Assembly (NCBI RefSeq): GCF_001297125.1
Contig: NZ_LHPC01000028.1
Coordinates: 1-64,000 of the forward strand
DNA: 64,000 nt
Direction: 5' to 3'
Source: Pseudomonas sp. RIT-PI-q
GTDB taxonomy: Bacteria > Pseudomonadota > Gammaproteobacteria > Pseudomonadales > Pseudomonadaceae
The notes under the pieces are model-generated. The model worked only from the letters and a program-made list of their open reading frames with translations. It was not told the origin of the DNA and made no database searches. Shown here one piece after another: positions 55,380-63,818 of this stretch (position 1 is its first letter; each line of letters starts with the position of its first letter). The translations under genes and the position numbers were made by a program.

Positions 55380-56543
55380 TCACTCAGCAAACCGCTTCAA
55401 CGAAAACGCCGACAAATCCAGATCACAACTGCCGCGCACGCACCACTGCGCCAGCGCCTCGCCCAGTGCAGCGGAATGCTTGAAGCCATGCCCCGAACAA
55501 GCGGACACCACCAGCGTATTTTTCAGAGACGGGTGTTCGTCGATGATGAAGTGGCTGTCCGGCGTGACGGTGTAGGCACATACCGCCGACTTGGCAACCC
55601 GCGAGGTCACGCCCGCGATCTTGCCGCGCACGTGGGTGTCGAACATGTCGCGTGCTTCGGCATCGACGACCGTTCTGTCGAGCGTGTCGGGCGATGATTC
55701 TTCGCTGTACTGCTCGGTGGCGACCTTCATGCTGCCCTCGCCGGGCAACGGTGGAAAACCGTAGTTCGACTCTTCAGGCCCGTGATAGTAGATGAAGGTC
55801 GGCGATACCGGCGCAAACCGCGCATTCTCTTCCAGTTCGAACCAGAACAGTTTCTGTCGGCACACCTTGAGCAAGGTGTCGAAGGGCTTGCCGAGCAAGC
55901 CCTGGGACCACATGCCGGCGCTGATCACGACTTTGTCGGCGAGGATGGTTCGCCGGTCGGTGATGACCGTAACGCCCTGCTCGTCCGAGGTGATGTGCAG
56001 GACGGTTTCGCCCTTGAACAGCGTCGCGCCAAGCTCCTCGGCGAGCTTGAGTTGTACCGCAATGCAGCGCTCCGGCCGGACATACCCGCCGCCCGGTTCG
56101 AAATAGCCGACGGCCGTGTCCAGCACCGGTGAAAACTGCGGAAAGCGCTCACGGATCTGTGCAGCCGACAACACCTCATGCTCGATGCCATAGGTTTTCG
56201 CGAGGTGCAGGGTGCGGTGGGTGAAGTCACTTGCATCGTCAGCGTCATAACTCGGGCTGGAGGTCATGACCAACACGCCACACTGCTCGAACAGCGACTC
56301 ACCGGACAGCGCTTCGAGCTCCCGCCAGATTCTGTGGGAGTTACGAACGATGGGCACATATTCGGCGCCTTCGCCGACCGAGAGACGGGTGATCCGCGTG
56401 TCTCCATGGCTCGAACCTTGAGTATGCGGCGGATGGTGGCGGTCGACGCCGGTCACCTTCACCCCGGCTTTTGCCAGTTGATACAGGGGGGCGGCACCCA
56501 TCGCACCCAAGCCGAGCACCGCTACTTCGCATCGATGTTCCAT
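55380..56543 (-). CDS. solA: FAD-dependent N-methyl amino acid oxidase (SolA/MSOX family)
   Basis: 387 residues. FAD-binding GLGAMGAAPLYQLAKAGVKVTGVDRHHPPHTQGSSHGDTRITRLS carries the Rossmann signature and the GSSHGDTR segment of monomeric sarcosine/N-methyltryptophan oxidases; KVCRQKLFWFE has the Cys that anchors flavin covalently, and VCAYTVTPDSHFIIDEHP plus ACSGHGFKHSAALGEALA complete the family. It oxidises N-methyl amino acids, producing formaldehyde and hydrogen peroxide. The natural substrate is uncertain. It is convergent with the hypothetical gene, 9 bases apart. Confidence 0.9.
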   Translation of the reverse strand: MEHRCEVAVLGLGAMGAAPLYQLAKAGVKVTGVDRHHPPHTQGSSHGDTRITRLSVGEGAEYVPIVRNSHRIWRELEALSGESLFEQCGVLVMTSSPSYDADDASDFTHRTLHLAKTYGIEHEVLSAAQIRERFPQFSPVLDTAVGYFEPGGGYVRPERCIAVQLKLAEELGATLFKGETVLHITSDEQGVTVITDRRTILADKVVISAGMWSQGLLGKPFDTLLKVCRQKLFWFELEENARFAPVSPTFIYYHGPEESNYGFPPLPGEGSMKVATEQYSEESSPDTLDRTVVDAEARDMFDTHVRGKIAGVTSRVAKSAVCAYTVTPDSHFIIDEHPSLKNTLVVSACSGHGFKHSAALGEALAQWCVRGSCDLDLSAFSLKRFAE

Positions 56544-56704
56544 CTCTTAGCTCCGTCTAAAAAATCGAGAGACTCATTATCCATGGATCTGCACCGTTAA
56601 GACGCCACTGTTTTCAGCAGTAAACCCAAAGCCGCCCTTCTTCGATTTGGCTCACTTGTGATACACATCGTGATTGTGAATCCCGCGCTCAATGAGGTTT
56701 GCCC

Positions 56705-57277
56705 ATGCTTCACTTTCCACGCCTGCCGCAACTGCTGACCTGCGCCCTGTTCGGTTTACTCGCTGGCGGCGCGCAGGCCAGCACGCCCTCCCCGGTGCCC
56801 GATAGCTTGCAACCGTTACTGGTGACGATGAACGAGCGCCTGAGCATCGGTGACCTCGTGGCGTTGACCAAGTGGGACAGTGGCAAACCGATCCAGGACA
56901 CGGCCCGGGAGGCGCAAGTCATTGCCAATGCCCGGAAAATGGCCGCTGAGCGCAAACTGAATCCTACTGACGTCGCCGAATTGATCGCCGCGCAAATTGA
57001 GGCCAACAAGCTGGTGCAATACGGACTGCTCGCTCAGTGGAAAGCCGCTGGCAAGGCACCTGACACGCCACGGCCGGACCTGACCAGGCAAATCCGGCCA
57101 CGCCTGGATGAGCTGCAAAACCGTCTGTTGCAGCAATACGCCGCCTTCGCGCCCTATCGCAAAGACCCGAACTGCGCAGACTGGCTCGCCACGGCACGGT
57201 CCGACCTGATCAAGGATCAACTGCACGGTCAGGCGCTGATACGCGCCACCGGGGAGCTCTGTATCGCCAGTCAATGA
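56705..57277 (+). CDS. Exported chorismate mutase (AroQ-gamma type)
   Basis: 190 residues from the ATG at 56705 (GAGG seven bases upstream); the TTG at 56699 is unlikely. Signal peptide ending GGAQA, then a helical AroQ domain: LLVTMNERLSIGDLVALTKWDSGKPIQDTAREAQVIANARKMAAERKL, with AAQIEANKLVQYGLLAQW. The K-x-x-x-G-x-P-I and ExxK-type residues fit periplasmic chorismate mutases as in P. aeruginosa and Salmonella. It converts chorismate to prephenate in the periplasm. Two late cysteines (NCADW and ELCIAS) may form a disulphide. Confidence 0.88.
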   Translation: MLHFPRLPQLLTCALFGLLAGGAQASTPSPVPDSLQPLLVTMNERLSIGDLVALTKWDSGKPIQDTAREAQVIANARKMAAERKLNPTDVAELIAAQIEANKLVQYGLLAQWKAAGKAPDTPRPDLTRQIRPRLDELQNRLLQQYAAFAPYRKDPNCADWLATARSDLIKDQLHGQALIRATGELCIASQ

Positions 57278-57309
57278 CCGGCAAACCCCGTTTCAGGCAG
57301 CCATTGACT

Positions 57310-57407
57310 GCGTCAATAGTCACCATTAACTCAATGAAGTTCTCTTAAAAACTCCGGGGCGTAACATCGCCTCCATACCAAACAACTACACCCCGGAGCA
57401 CACGATC
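57310..57407 (+). promoter_or_regulatory. Conserved leader of repeat-protein locus 3, SD-sequestering inverted repeat
   Basis: CTCCGGGG (57352-57359) and CCCCGGAG (57391-57398) are perfect reverse complements; the right arm holds the SD of the ATG at 57408. The leader is nearly identical to that at 48810-48903, including the 'tcaatgaagttctcttaaaa' block upstream. Confidence 0.7.
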
Positions 57408-57848
57408 ATGAAACGCCAAATCATCCTCAGCATTGCGTTCTCGGTTTTTGCAGTTAACGCTTTCGCCGCTACTTCTGCTCACCCGGTTGTCGCTGAAGGC
57501 GGCTCGGATCGCCTGATTGAAAGTCGTGTGGCTGAAGGTGGTTCGGATCGTCTGATCGAAAGCCGCGTCGCTGAAGGTGGTTCGGATCGTCTGATCGAAA
57601 GCCGCGTCGCTGAAGGTGGTTCGGATCGTCTGATCGAAAACCGCGTTGCTGAAGGTGGTTCGGATCGTCTGATCGAAAGCCGCGTCGCTGAAGGTGGTTC
57701 GGATCGTCTGATCGAAAGCCGCGTCGCTGAAGGTGGGTCGGATCGTTTGATCGAAAACCGCGTTGCTGAAGGTGGTTCGGATCGTCTGATCCAGAATCGC
57801 GTTGCCGAAGGTGGCTCTGACCGCCTGATCGAAAGCCGCGCAGTCTGA
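57408..57848 (+). CDS. Secreted 13-residue tandem-repeat protein, locus 3 (9 repeats)
   Basis: 146 residues: signal peptide MKRQIILSIAFSVFAVNAFA, linker ATSAHPV, nine units VAEGGSDRLIE(S/N)R (one reads IQNR) and a final AV. It is the longest of the three paralogues. DNA units are 39 bases and nearly identical, so copy number can change by recombination without breaking the frame. Leader, signal peptide and terminator are conserved with the other loci, so the whole unit was duplicated rather than only the repeats. Confidence 0.85.
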   Translation: MKRQIILSIAFSVFAVNAFAATSAHPVVAEGGSDRLIESRVAEGGSDRLIESRVAEGGSDRLIESRVAEGGSDRLIENRVAEGGSDRLIESRVAEGGSDRLIESRVAEGGSDRLIENRVAEGGSDRLIQNRVAEGGSDRLIESRAV

Positions 57849-57875
57849 ATAAATGGCTTAACCGTACCCAACAAA

Positions 57876-57906
57876 AAGCCCGGCCTGATCAGCCGGGCTT
57901 TTTTCG
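57876..57906 (+). terminator. Rho-independent terminator, repeat locus 3
   Basis: aagcccggc (57876-57884) pairs with gccgggctt (57892-57900) around ctgatca, then a T-run. Same stem and loop as at locus 1. Confidence 0.9.
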
Positions 57907-57974
57907 TTTTCGGCTCGCAGTGCGCTACCTGAAAGCAATCAACATCCAATGTAGAAGCGGCGGTGCCACAGCAA

Positions 57975-58484
57975 TCAGCAGGTGCAGCACATCAGCGGCA
58001 TGCCGTTGCAGCTCATCATCATCGGCATGCTGCAGTCGTTCATCATTTTCATCATCAGGGTGCAGCAGTTTTTCATCATGTCCATGTTCATGCCGGCCAT
58101 CGGCATGATTTTGCACATCATGCAGTCGTCCATCATGGTGCATTCCATCACGCACTTCATCGACGGCATCGGCATGCCCATCATTGGCATCGGCATCATC
58201 ATGTTCATCATCGGCATGGTCATGCTCGCCTGGGACATGCACATCATGCTCATGTTGCCGCAGTGCATCATCATCGGCATGCCGCAGTTCATCATCATCT
58301 GCATCATTTCAGCGCTGTTCTTGAACATGGCCATGTCCATGCCAGCGGCCGGCATCATCTTGCACATCATGCCGTCGTCCATCATTTCGCAGGTCATGGT
58401 CGCCATCATCATCGGCATGCCCATCATCGGCATCATCGGCATGTTGGCGTTCATCGGCATTTGCATCTGCATGGCGTTCATCAT
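57975..58484 (-). CDS. Extremely methionine/cysteine-rich protein, two-fold internal repeat
   Basis: 169 residues from the ATG at 58484 (GGGAA upstream). I count 72 Met (43 percent) and 16 Cys. Two homologous halves share MMPMxGMPM, EMMDDGMMCKMMPAAGMDM versus TMMDDCMMCKIMPMAGMNM, and (N/D)CxMPMMM. Asp, Lys and Gly positions are kept between halves while other codons drift, which argues for a translated gene. There is no signal peptide or membrane segment. Met and Cys clusters of this kind bind Cu(I), so a cytosolic copper sponge or redox-buffer protein is a reasonable idea, but I know no characterised relative. The open frame continues upstream of 58484 without a ribosome site. Confidence 0.75.
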   Translation of the reverse strand: MMNAMQMQMPMNANMPMMPMMGMPMMMATMTCEMMDDGMMCKMMPAAGMDMAMFKNSAEMMQMMMNCGMPMMMHCGNMSMMCMSQASMTMPMMNMMMPMPMMGMPMPSMKCVMECTMMDDCMMCKIMPMAGMNMDMMKNCCTLMMKMMNDCSMPMMMSCNGMPLMCCTC

Positions 58485-58747
58485 GGTGTTGTTCCCTGAA
58501 GGATTGGAGAGTTGGACAAAGCTGATGGAGCGAATTCTAAGCAATGATCCAAGCGCAACAAGATGACGATCAAACAGCTGCAATGAATGCTCAAGCGACT
58601 TAAGCGGAGTGGATGGAGCCTGAATGTCTGCTACCACAAACATTCGGCTTTAATGACAGAAACCCTGCAAACAACAACAGAGTTTTCTTGGTTATGGATA
58701 TGCAGTCGGCGTCTATCTAAATAACCGAAAGAAATAATCGTTCTAAA
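58485..58747. other. Upstream region of the Met-rich gene
   Basis: About 260 bases, AT-richer than the genes around it, which should hold the promoter of the Met-rich gene. I see no CueR-like or CopR-like palindrome and no supported gene. Confidence 0.4.
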
Positions 58748-58778
58748 CAGGGCCGGGTATTTTCAACCGACGGCCCTG
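58748..58778 (-). terminator. Terminator hairpin after the ABC operon
   Basis: CAGGGCCG (58748-58755) pairs perfectly with CGGCCCTG (58771-58778) over a 15-base loop, just beyond the stop codon of the substrate-binding protein gene. Only TTT follows on the minus strand, so termination may be partial. Confidence 0.55.
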
Positions 58779-58785
58779 GCGGGGT

Positions 58786-59811
58786 TCACTTCGTGGCCGT
58801 TGATTGGCTCAACACCAACGACTCGGCCGAAAACACTTGAGTATCCGTCAGTTTTTGCACATCGACGCGATGGGGAAAGATCTTCTTTTCCACGAACAAG
58901 TCATCGACTTGCTGCAATGCCTGAACATCGCGTTCCTCCACCGGCAATAGCGATTCGTCGCCCCAACTGCGCAGCCGTTGCGAGACGTCCAGCGGAATAT
59001 CGTTGACCTTGGCAAACACCCGCGCGTACTCATCCGGGTTCTTCTGGGCCCACTCGAATGCCTTGGCGAAACGTTGCAACACGTCACTGAGCGCTTTGCG
59101 CTTGAGCGGGTCGGTCAGGACTTCATCGGAGGCGGTAATAAAGGTCAGCCCGGTGTTGATGCCCTCGCCGGTGATCAGCACGCGCGCGCCCTGCTGTTCC
59201 GCGAAGGCCTGATAGATACCGAACGTGGCCCAGGCCTCGATCTTCCCGGCATTGAATGCGGACAAGGCATCGGTCGGCAGGACGAAGCCGACGTTGACAT
59301 CCTTCTCATCGACCCCGGCATTGGCCAGTGCACGAATCAACAGGTACTGGGAAATGCTGCCTCGGGCGGAAGACACCACGACATTTTTGCCCTTCAAATC
59401 CGCGACGCTGTGGATCGCCGAGTCGGCTGGCACCAGGATCGCAATCCCCCTCGATTGACTGCGCCGTACCGCGACGATGCGCAACGGCGTGCCCCCGGTC
59501 GCGGCGGCGAGTACCGGCGTATCACCGGCCGGCGCCAGATCGACCGCGCCGGCGCGCAACGCTTCAAACAGCGGCGCGGCGCCCTGGAAATTCGCCCACT
59601 GAACTTTGTAGTCGATGCCCTCGAAGGCGTTCGCCGCCTCGACCACGGTGCGCAACCCCTTGGCCTGATCGCCCAGGATGAGCGTGACGCCGGACAAGTC
59701 GGATTTTGTAGCGGATGAGGTTTTGTTCTCGACCGGGTTACCGCAACCGCTAAGCAACAGTGCGGCGGCAGACAGCAACACAATCGAGGATTTCCAGACG
59801 CGGATCGGCAT
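58786..59811 (-). CDS. Sulfonate-type ABC transporter substrate-binding lipoprotein
   Basis: 341 residues from the ATG at 59811 (AGGGAAG seven bases upstream). The N-terminus is a lipoprotein signal with lipobox LLSGC. The mature part follows the SsuA/TauA fold: DYKVQWANFQGAAPLFEALRAGAVDLAPAGDTPVLAAATGG and GKNVVVSSARGSISQYLLIRALANAG, AFNAGKIEAWATFGIYQAF. Members bind aliphatic sulfonates, taurine or sulfate esters. It is the last gene of a permease/ATPase/binding protein operon. Confidence 0.9.
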   Translation of the reverse strand: MPIRVWKSSIVLLSAAALLLSGCGNPVENKTSSATKSDLSGVTLILGDQAKGLRTVVEAANAFEGIDYKVQWANFQGAAPLFEALRAGAVDLAPAGDTPVLAAATGGTPLRIVAVRRSQSRGIAILVPADSAIHSVADLKGKNVVVSSARGSISQYLLIRALANAGVDEKDVNVGFVLPTDALSAFNAGKIEAWATFGIYQAFAEQQGARVLITGEGINTGLTFITASDEVLTDPLKRKALSDVLQRFAKAFEWAQKNPDEYARVFAKVNDIPLDVSQRLRSWGDESLLPVEERDVQALQQVDDLFVEKKIFPHRVDVQKLTDTQVFSAESLVLSQSTATK

Positions 59812-59848
59812 GGCGTAACTTCCCTGTGGCAAAAATTCGAAACCTGCA

Positions 59849-60649
59849 TCAGCCATGGGCAAAACGCCGGACGGTACTGTTAGAAGCCTGGCGCTCGGCC
59901 ACGGCAACGGTTTCGCTTTCAACGCCCAACAAACTCAGCAGGCGCGCCCGGATTTCCTGAAAACCCTGCTGCCCGGTATCGCGAGCCCGTGGCAGGTCGA
60001 TGGACAATTGTTCGGCGATCTTGCCGTTGGCCAGGACGATGACCCGATCGGCCAGCAGGATGGCTTCATCGACGTCATGGGTGACCAGCAGCACGGCCGG
60101 ATTGTGCTTGCGCCATAACTCGATGATCAGCCGATGCATGCGAATCCGCGTCAGTGCATCGAGCGCGGCGAACGGTTCATCGAGCAGCAACAGCTTGGGC
60201 TCGCGCACCAGGCCTCGGGCCAATGCCACACGTTGCGCTTCGCCACCGGAGAGTGTCGCCGGGTAGGCCTCAAGCCGATGCGCCAGCCCCACTTCTGTCA
60301 GGGCCTGCACCGCGCGCGCTTTGGCGTCCGGGATGTGCAGGCCGAGAATCACGTTTTTCCAGGCGCGTTTCCAGGGCATCAATCGGGGTTCTTGAAACAC
60401 GGCGGCCCGCGCCTTCGGCACCAGCAACTGGCCGCTGTCGATACTGTCCAGGCCCGCCAGGCTACGCAGCAACGTGGTCTTGCCCGAACCGCTGGCGCCA
60501 AGCAGCGCCACGAATTCCCCCGGTGCGATGTCCAGGTCCAGACCGTCGATGACCCGTTGCTGGCCAAATTGGCGCACCACATTGCGCAGTTGTACCGGTG
60601 CCGTTGATTGAGCAGGTTTAGCCGCGTCGAAAAGATCGATGCTCGACAT
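59849..60649 (-). CDS. Sulfonate-type ABC transporter ATP-binding protein
   Basis: 266 residues. Walker A GASGSGKTTLL, signature LSGGEAQRVALARGL and Walker B LLLLDEPFAALD are complete, with the H-loop in LLVTHDVDEAILLADRV. SsuB/TauB-like. It starts one base after the permease stop codon and precedes the binding protein gene by 37 bases, so the three are one operon. Confidence 0.93.
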   Translation of the reverse strand: MSSIDLFDAAKPAQSTAPVQLRNVVRQFGQQRVIDGLDLDIAPGEFVALLGASGSGKTTLLRSLAGLDSIDSGQLLVPKARAAVFQEPRLMPWKRAWKNVILGLHIPDAKARAVQALTEVGLAHRLEAYPATLSGGEAQRVALARGLVREPKLLLLDEPFAALDALTRIRMHRLIIELWRKHNPAVLLVTHDVDEAILLADRVIVLANGKIAEQLSIDLPRARDTGQQGFQEIRARLLSLLGVESETVAVAERQASNSTVRRFAHG

Positions 60650-60650
60650 A

Positions 60651-61535
60651 TCAATTCCTCACAAAGGATGGGCGCCAGGCCAGGGCAAAACGCTCCAGCG
60701 TGCGGATCAGTCCGTCGATCAATAAGCCGAGGACGCTGTAAATAAGCAGGCAGATAACGATGACGTCAGTGCGCATGAAGTCCCGTGCATCGCTGGCGAG
60801 AAAACCGATGCCGGCGGTGGTGTTGATTTGCTCGACGAACACCAGCGCCAGCCAGGAAATCCCCAGGGAATAACGCAAGCCGACAAAGAATGAAGGCAAG
60901 GAACCCGGCAAGATCACGTGCCAGATCAACTCGCGACGATTCAGGCCCAGGGTGTTGGCGGCCTCGATCAGCTTAGGGTCGATGTTGCGAATGCCGGCGA
61001 ACAGGTTCAGGTACACCGGAAAAGTCGTACCGGTGACGATCAGCGCGATCTTGGTGAACTCGCCGATGCCGAACCAGAGAATGAACAGTGGCACCAGTGC
61101 CAGCGAAGGAATGGTGCGCAGCATCTGCATCGGCGAATCGAGGATCACCTCGCCGCGTTTTGACAGGCCGGTGATCAGTGCCGCGACGACACCGACGCTG
61201 ACACCGATACTCAAGCCCAACAGCGCTCGTTGCAGCGATACCAGCAAGTGTTTGCCCAACTCCCCGGAAACGATCATCGCCCACAGCGTGCCACCAATCT
61301 GCGACGGCGCCGCGATGACCCGTTGCGGAATCAGCCCCGCCTGAGAGGCCAGTTCCCACAACAGCAGCAATGCGATCGGGCTGAGCAAACGCAGCAACAC
61401 TTCGGGTGTGCGCCAATTGCGCACCCAGTTGGGGATCAACCTCGACGCGCCCTGTAAATCACCGGTGAGGCGTGCGGCCTTATCGACGGAAAACGAGCCA
61501 CTGGCGCTCGGCGTATCGAAAGTCTTTTCAGTCAT
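60651..61535 (-). CDS. Sulfonate-type ABC transporter permease
   Basis: 294 residues with about six hydrophobic segments. The ATPase-coupling (EAA) region is EAANTLGLNRRELIWHVILPGSLPSFFVGLRYSLGISWLALVFVEQI, typical of SsuC/TauC. First gene of the operon, divergent from the flavin monooxygenase gene, which suggests joint control for sulfonate use. Confidence 0.92.
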   Translation of the reverse strand: MTEKTFDTPSASGSFSVDKAARLTGDLQGASRLIPNWVRNWRTPEVLLRLLSPIALLLLWELASQAGLIPQRVIAAPSQIGGTLWAMIVSGELGKHLLVSLQRALLGLSIGVSVGVVAALITGLSKRGEVILDSPMQMLRTIPSLALVPLFILWFGIGEFTKIALIVTGTTFPVYLNLFAGIRNIDPKLIEAANTLGLNRRELIWHVILPGSLPSFFVGLRYSLGISWLALVFVEQINTTAGIGFLASDARDFMRTDVIVICLLIYSVLGLLIDGLIRTLERFALAWRPSFVRN

Positions 61536-61916
61536 CAGGCTTCCTTCCCTTTAAAGAACATGGCCGGAGGCGCCATGCGTCAGCTTCGGTTTCATGCTAT
61601 TCGCATAAAAAACCGCAGTGAAATTCTTTTTAGGAATAACCTAATATGATTAAAAATCAGATAGAACACAGGCTAGATAAATTATTTGCATAATTAATAG
61701 GCTCAGGTCCCAGCCCTTCCGGGCGCTGACGCTAGCCAGGATTAAAATGCACGCTACTGATATCAATCAGCAATCATGATTCATTAATTTAATAATTAAC
61801 TTAGAACAAAACGGCATTTCACAGGCCCACCTCGCTCGCCTACTTTCGACACCACAGACCGACCCCCTGCCAGGTGGAGGCATCAATCGCGCCTATACAA
61901 AGAAAAGGAACTCACC
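61536..61916. promoter_or_regulatory. Divergent control region of the sulfonate module
   Basis: About 380 bases between the permease and monooxygenase start codons. The middle (61610-61810) is clearly AT-rich (for example aataacctaatatgattaaa and 'ttcattaatttaataattaac'), as is usual for CysB/Cbl-type activator binding upstream of sulfur-starvation genes. I could not define a precise site and saw no sigma-54 -24/-12 promoter. Confidence 0.45.
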
Positions 61917-63005
61917 ATGAGTATTGAATTCATCGGCTACATCGGCGGCCATCACTCTTCGGAAATCCACCCCCGCAGCGGCCCGACCTTGCAGCCCGAG
62001 TACGTGGAGAAAGTCGCCCGCGCCCATGAAGAAGCGGGTTTCGACCGCGCCTTGGTGGCCTTCCATTCCAACAGTCCGGACAGCACCCTGATTGCCTCCC
62101 ATGCCGCCAGCGTGACGAAAAACCTCAAGTTCCTCATCGCCCATCGGCCGGGTTTTGCCGCGCCGACTTTGGCCGCACGCCAGTTCACGACCCTCGATGT
62201 TTTCAATGGCGGGCGCACCGCCGTGCACATCATCACCGGCGGCGATGACCGCGAACTGCGCGCCGATGGCAGTCATATCGGCAAGGACGAGCGCTATGCC
62301 CGCACCGACGAATACCTCGACGTGGTGCGTCAGGAATGGACCAGCGAAAAACCGTTCGATTATCAGGGCAAGTATTACCAGGTCGAAGGCGCGCACTCGA
62401 CCGTGAAGTCGCCGCACCAGCCGCACATTCCGCTGTATTTCGGTGGCTCGTCGACGGCCGCCATCGAGGTCGCGGGCAAGCACGCCGATGTCTATGCGCT
62501 ATGGGGTGAGACCTACGAGCAAGTGCGCGATGTGGTGAATCAGGTGCGTACCGAGGCGGCCAAGCATGGGCGCAGCGTTCGCTTCAGTTTGTCGTTGCGA
62601 CCGATTCTGGCGGACACCGAAGAGCAGGCGTGGGAACGCGCCGAGCGCATCCTGCAACAGGCCACCGCGCTGGCCGAGCAGAACGGTTTTGTCCGTCGCG
62701 AACCACCGAACGAAGGCTCTCGCCGCTTGTTGGCAGCCGCCGCTCAAGGCTCGCGACTGGACAAACGACTGTGGACCGGCATCGCCGGTTTGCTGGGCGC
62801 GCAAGGCAACTCGACGTCATTGGTGGGCACTCCGGAACAAGTGGCCGAAGCTCTGCTCGATTACTACGACCTGGGCATCACCACGTTCCTGATCCGTGGC
62901 TTCGACCCGCTCAACGATGCCATCGACTACGGCAAGCGTTTGATCCCGCTGACTCGCCAGCTGGTGGCCGAGCGTGAACGGCAAGCGGCGGAAAAAGTCG
63001 CTTGA
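61917..63005 (+). CDS. FMNH2-dependent monooxygenase, SsuD-like (LLM class)
   Basis: 362 residues of the bacterial luciferase fold. IEFIGYIGGHHSSEI, ARAHEEAGFDRALVAFHSNSPDS, LKFLIAHRPGFAAPTLAARQFTTLDVFNGGRTAVHIITGGDDRELRADG and YARTDEYLDVVRQEW are the SsuD/alkanesulfonate monooxygenase blocks. It cleaves sulfonates to sulfite and an aldehyde with reduced flavin from a partner reductase; no reductase gene is in the window. It is divergent from the matching ABC transporter. Confidence 0.9.
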   Translation: MSIEFIGYIGGHHSSEIHPRSGPTLQPEYVEKVARAHEEAGFDRALVAFHSNSPDSTLIASHAASVTKNLKFLIAHRPGFAAPTLAARQFTTLDVFNGGRTAVHIITGGDDRELRADGSHIGKDERYARTDEYLDVVRQEWTSEKPFDYQGKYYQVEGAHSTVKSPHQPHIPLYFGGSSTAAIEVAGKHADVYALWGETYEQVRDVVNQVRTEAAKHGRSVRFSLSLRPILADTEEQAWERAERILQQATALAEQNGFVRREPPNEGSRRLLAAAAQGSRLDKRLWTGIAGLLGAQGNSTSLVGTPEQVAEALLDYYDLGITTFLIRGFDPLNDAIDYGKRLIPLTRQLVAERERQAAEKVA

Positions 63006-63026
63006 TCACAAAAATGGGCTCGCCCC

Positions 63027-63142
63027 TGTAGGAGCGAGCTCGCTCGCGATGGTCGTTAACGATAACGCGTGTTGACTGACTAAACGCGGCGCTCTCGAGT
63101 TCATCGTCGGAACGCCGCCCGGAGCAAGCTCGCTCCTACAAA
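63027..63142. repeat. REP pair
   Basis: ctgtaggagcgagctcgctc (63027-63046) and the opposing gagcaagctcgctcctacaa (about 63122-63141) flank a centre with 'gttaacgataacgcgtgttg'. It lies between the convergent monooxygenase and GST genes. Confidence 0.8.
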
Positions 63143-63155
63143 ACTACTCCCACGG

Positions 63156-63800
63156 TCAGGCCGGATTCTTCACACTTGGCCGTTCATTGACTTTGGCGTT
63201 CCATGCCACCAGTGCCGTGCATTCATCAGGGATCGCGATCTGCGCGAACCCGGCAAAAATCAACCCCGCCCACACGGTGATATCCGCCATCGAGAATTGA
63301 TCGCCCGCCACGTACGGCTGGGTTTTCAACACCTGGTCGAAATACTTCATGCCGTTGATGGCTTTGTCACGGTGCATCTCGCCCCACACGACGCGGTCGC
63401 TCCACTCGGGCTTTTTAAATGGCTTAAGCGCCGCTCCGAGCCCGTCGGTTGCGTGGTGAAAATAGATGCCGATGGCATCGATCAGTTGATCGTCGGCGCG
63501 CTTCTGCATCATGTGAATCAGCCCTTTCTCTTTCGGCGTGTTGCCGGTGAGCGTGGGGCTGCCTTCAAGGTTGTCGAGGTACTCGGTAATCGCCGTACAT
63601 TCGGACAGGTACGTGCCGTCATCCAGCTCCAGAACGGGGACCGTGCCGGTCGGGTTGATCGCCAGGAAAGCGCTTTGCTTGTGTTCCGCGGCCGGCAAAT
63701 CGACCTTGATGAACTCGATTTTGGACGCCAAGGCCTTCTCGGCGATGACGACCCGAATGCGTAACGGGCTAGGAAAACCAGGGATGTCGTAGATCTTCAC
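63156..63800 (-). CDS. Glutathione S-transferase
   Basis: 214 residues. N-terminal thioredoxin-like domain MKIYDIPGFPSPLRIRVVIAEKAL...NPTGTVPVLELDDGTYLSECTAITEYLDNLEG with the conserved cis-Pro (VPV) and SEC-type glutathione-binding residues; C-terminal helical domain with GDQFSMADITVWAGLIFAGF. The gene is divergent from a TetR-family gene and shares twin operators with it, so it is probably repressed by that regulator and induced by an electrophile or drug-like ligand. Confidence 0.93.
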   Translation of the reverse strand: MKIYDIPGFPSPLRIRVVIAEKALASKIEFIKVDLPAAEHKQSAFLAINPTGTVPVLELDDGTYLSECTAITEYLDNLEGSPTLTGNTPKEKGLIHMMQKRADDQLIDAIGIYFHHATDGLGAALKPFKKPEWSDRVVWGEMHRDKAINGMKYFDQVLKTQPYVAGDQFSMADITVWAGLIFAGFAQIAIPDECTALVAWNAKVNERPSVKNPA

Positions 63801-63818
63801 GTGAACTCCATTGCCATC

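Noticed and set aside
57963..58566. Two plus-strand open frames (one His-rich, one Ile/Met-rich) across the Met-rich gene
   Set aside because: Repeated ATG/CAT triplets open all frames here. Only the minus strand shows a ribosome site and two halves with conserved Asp, Cys and Lys positions.
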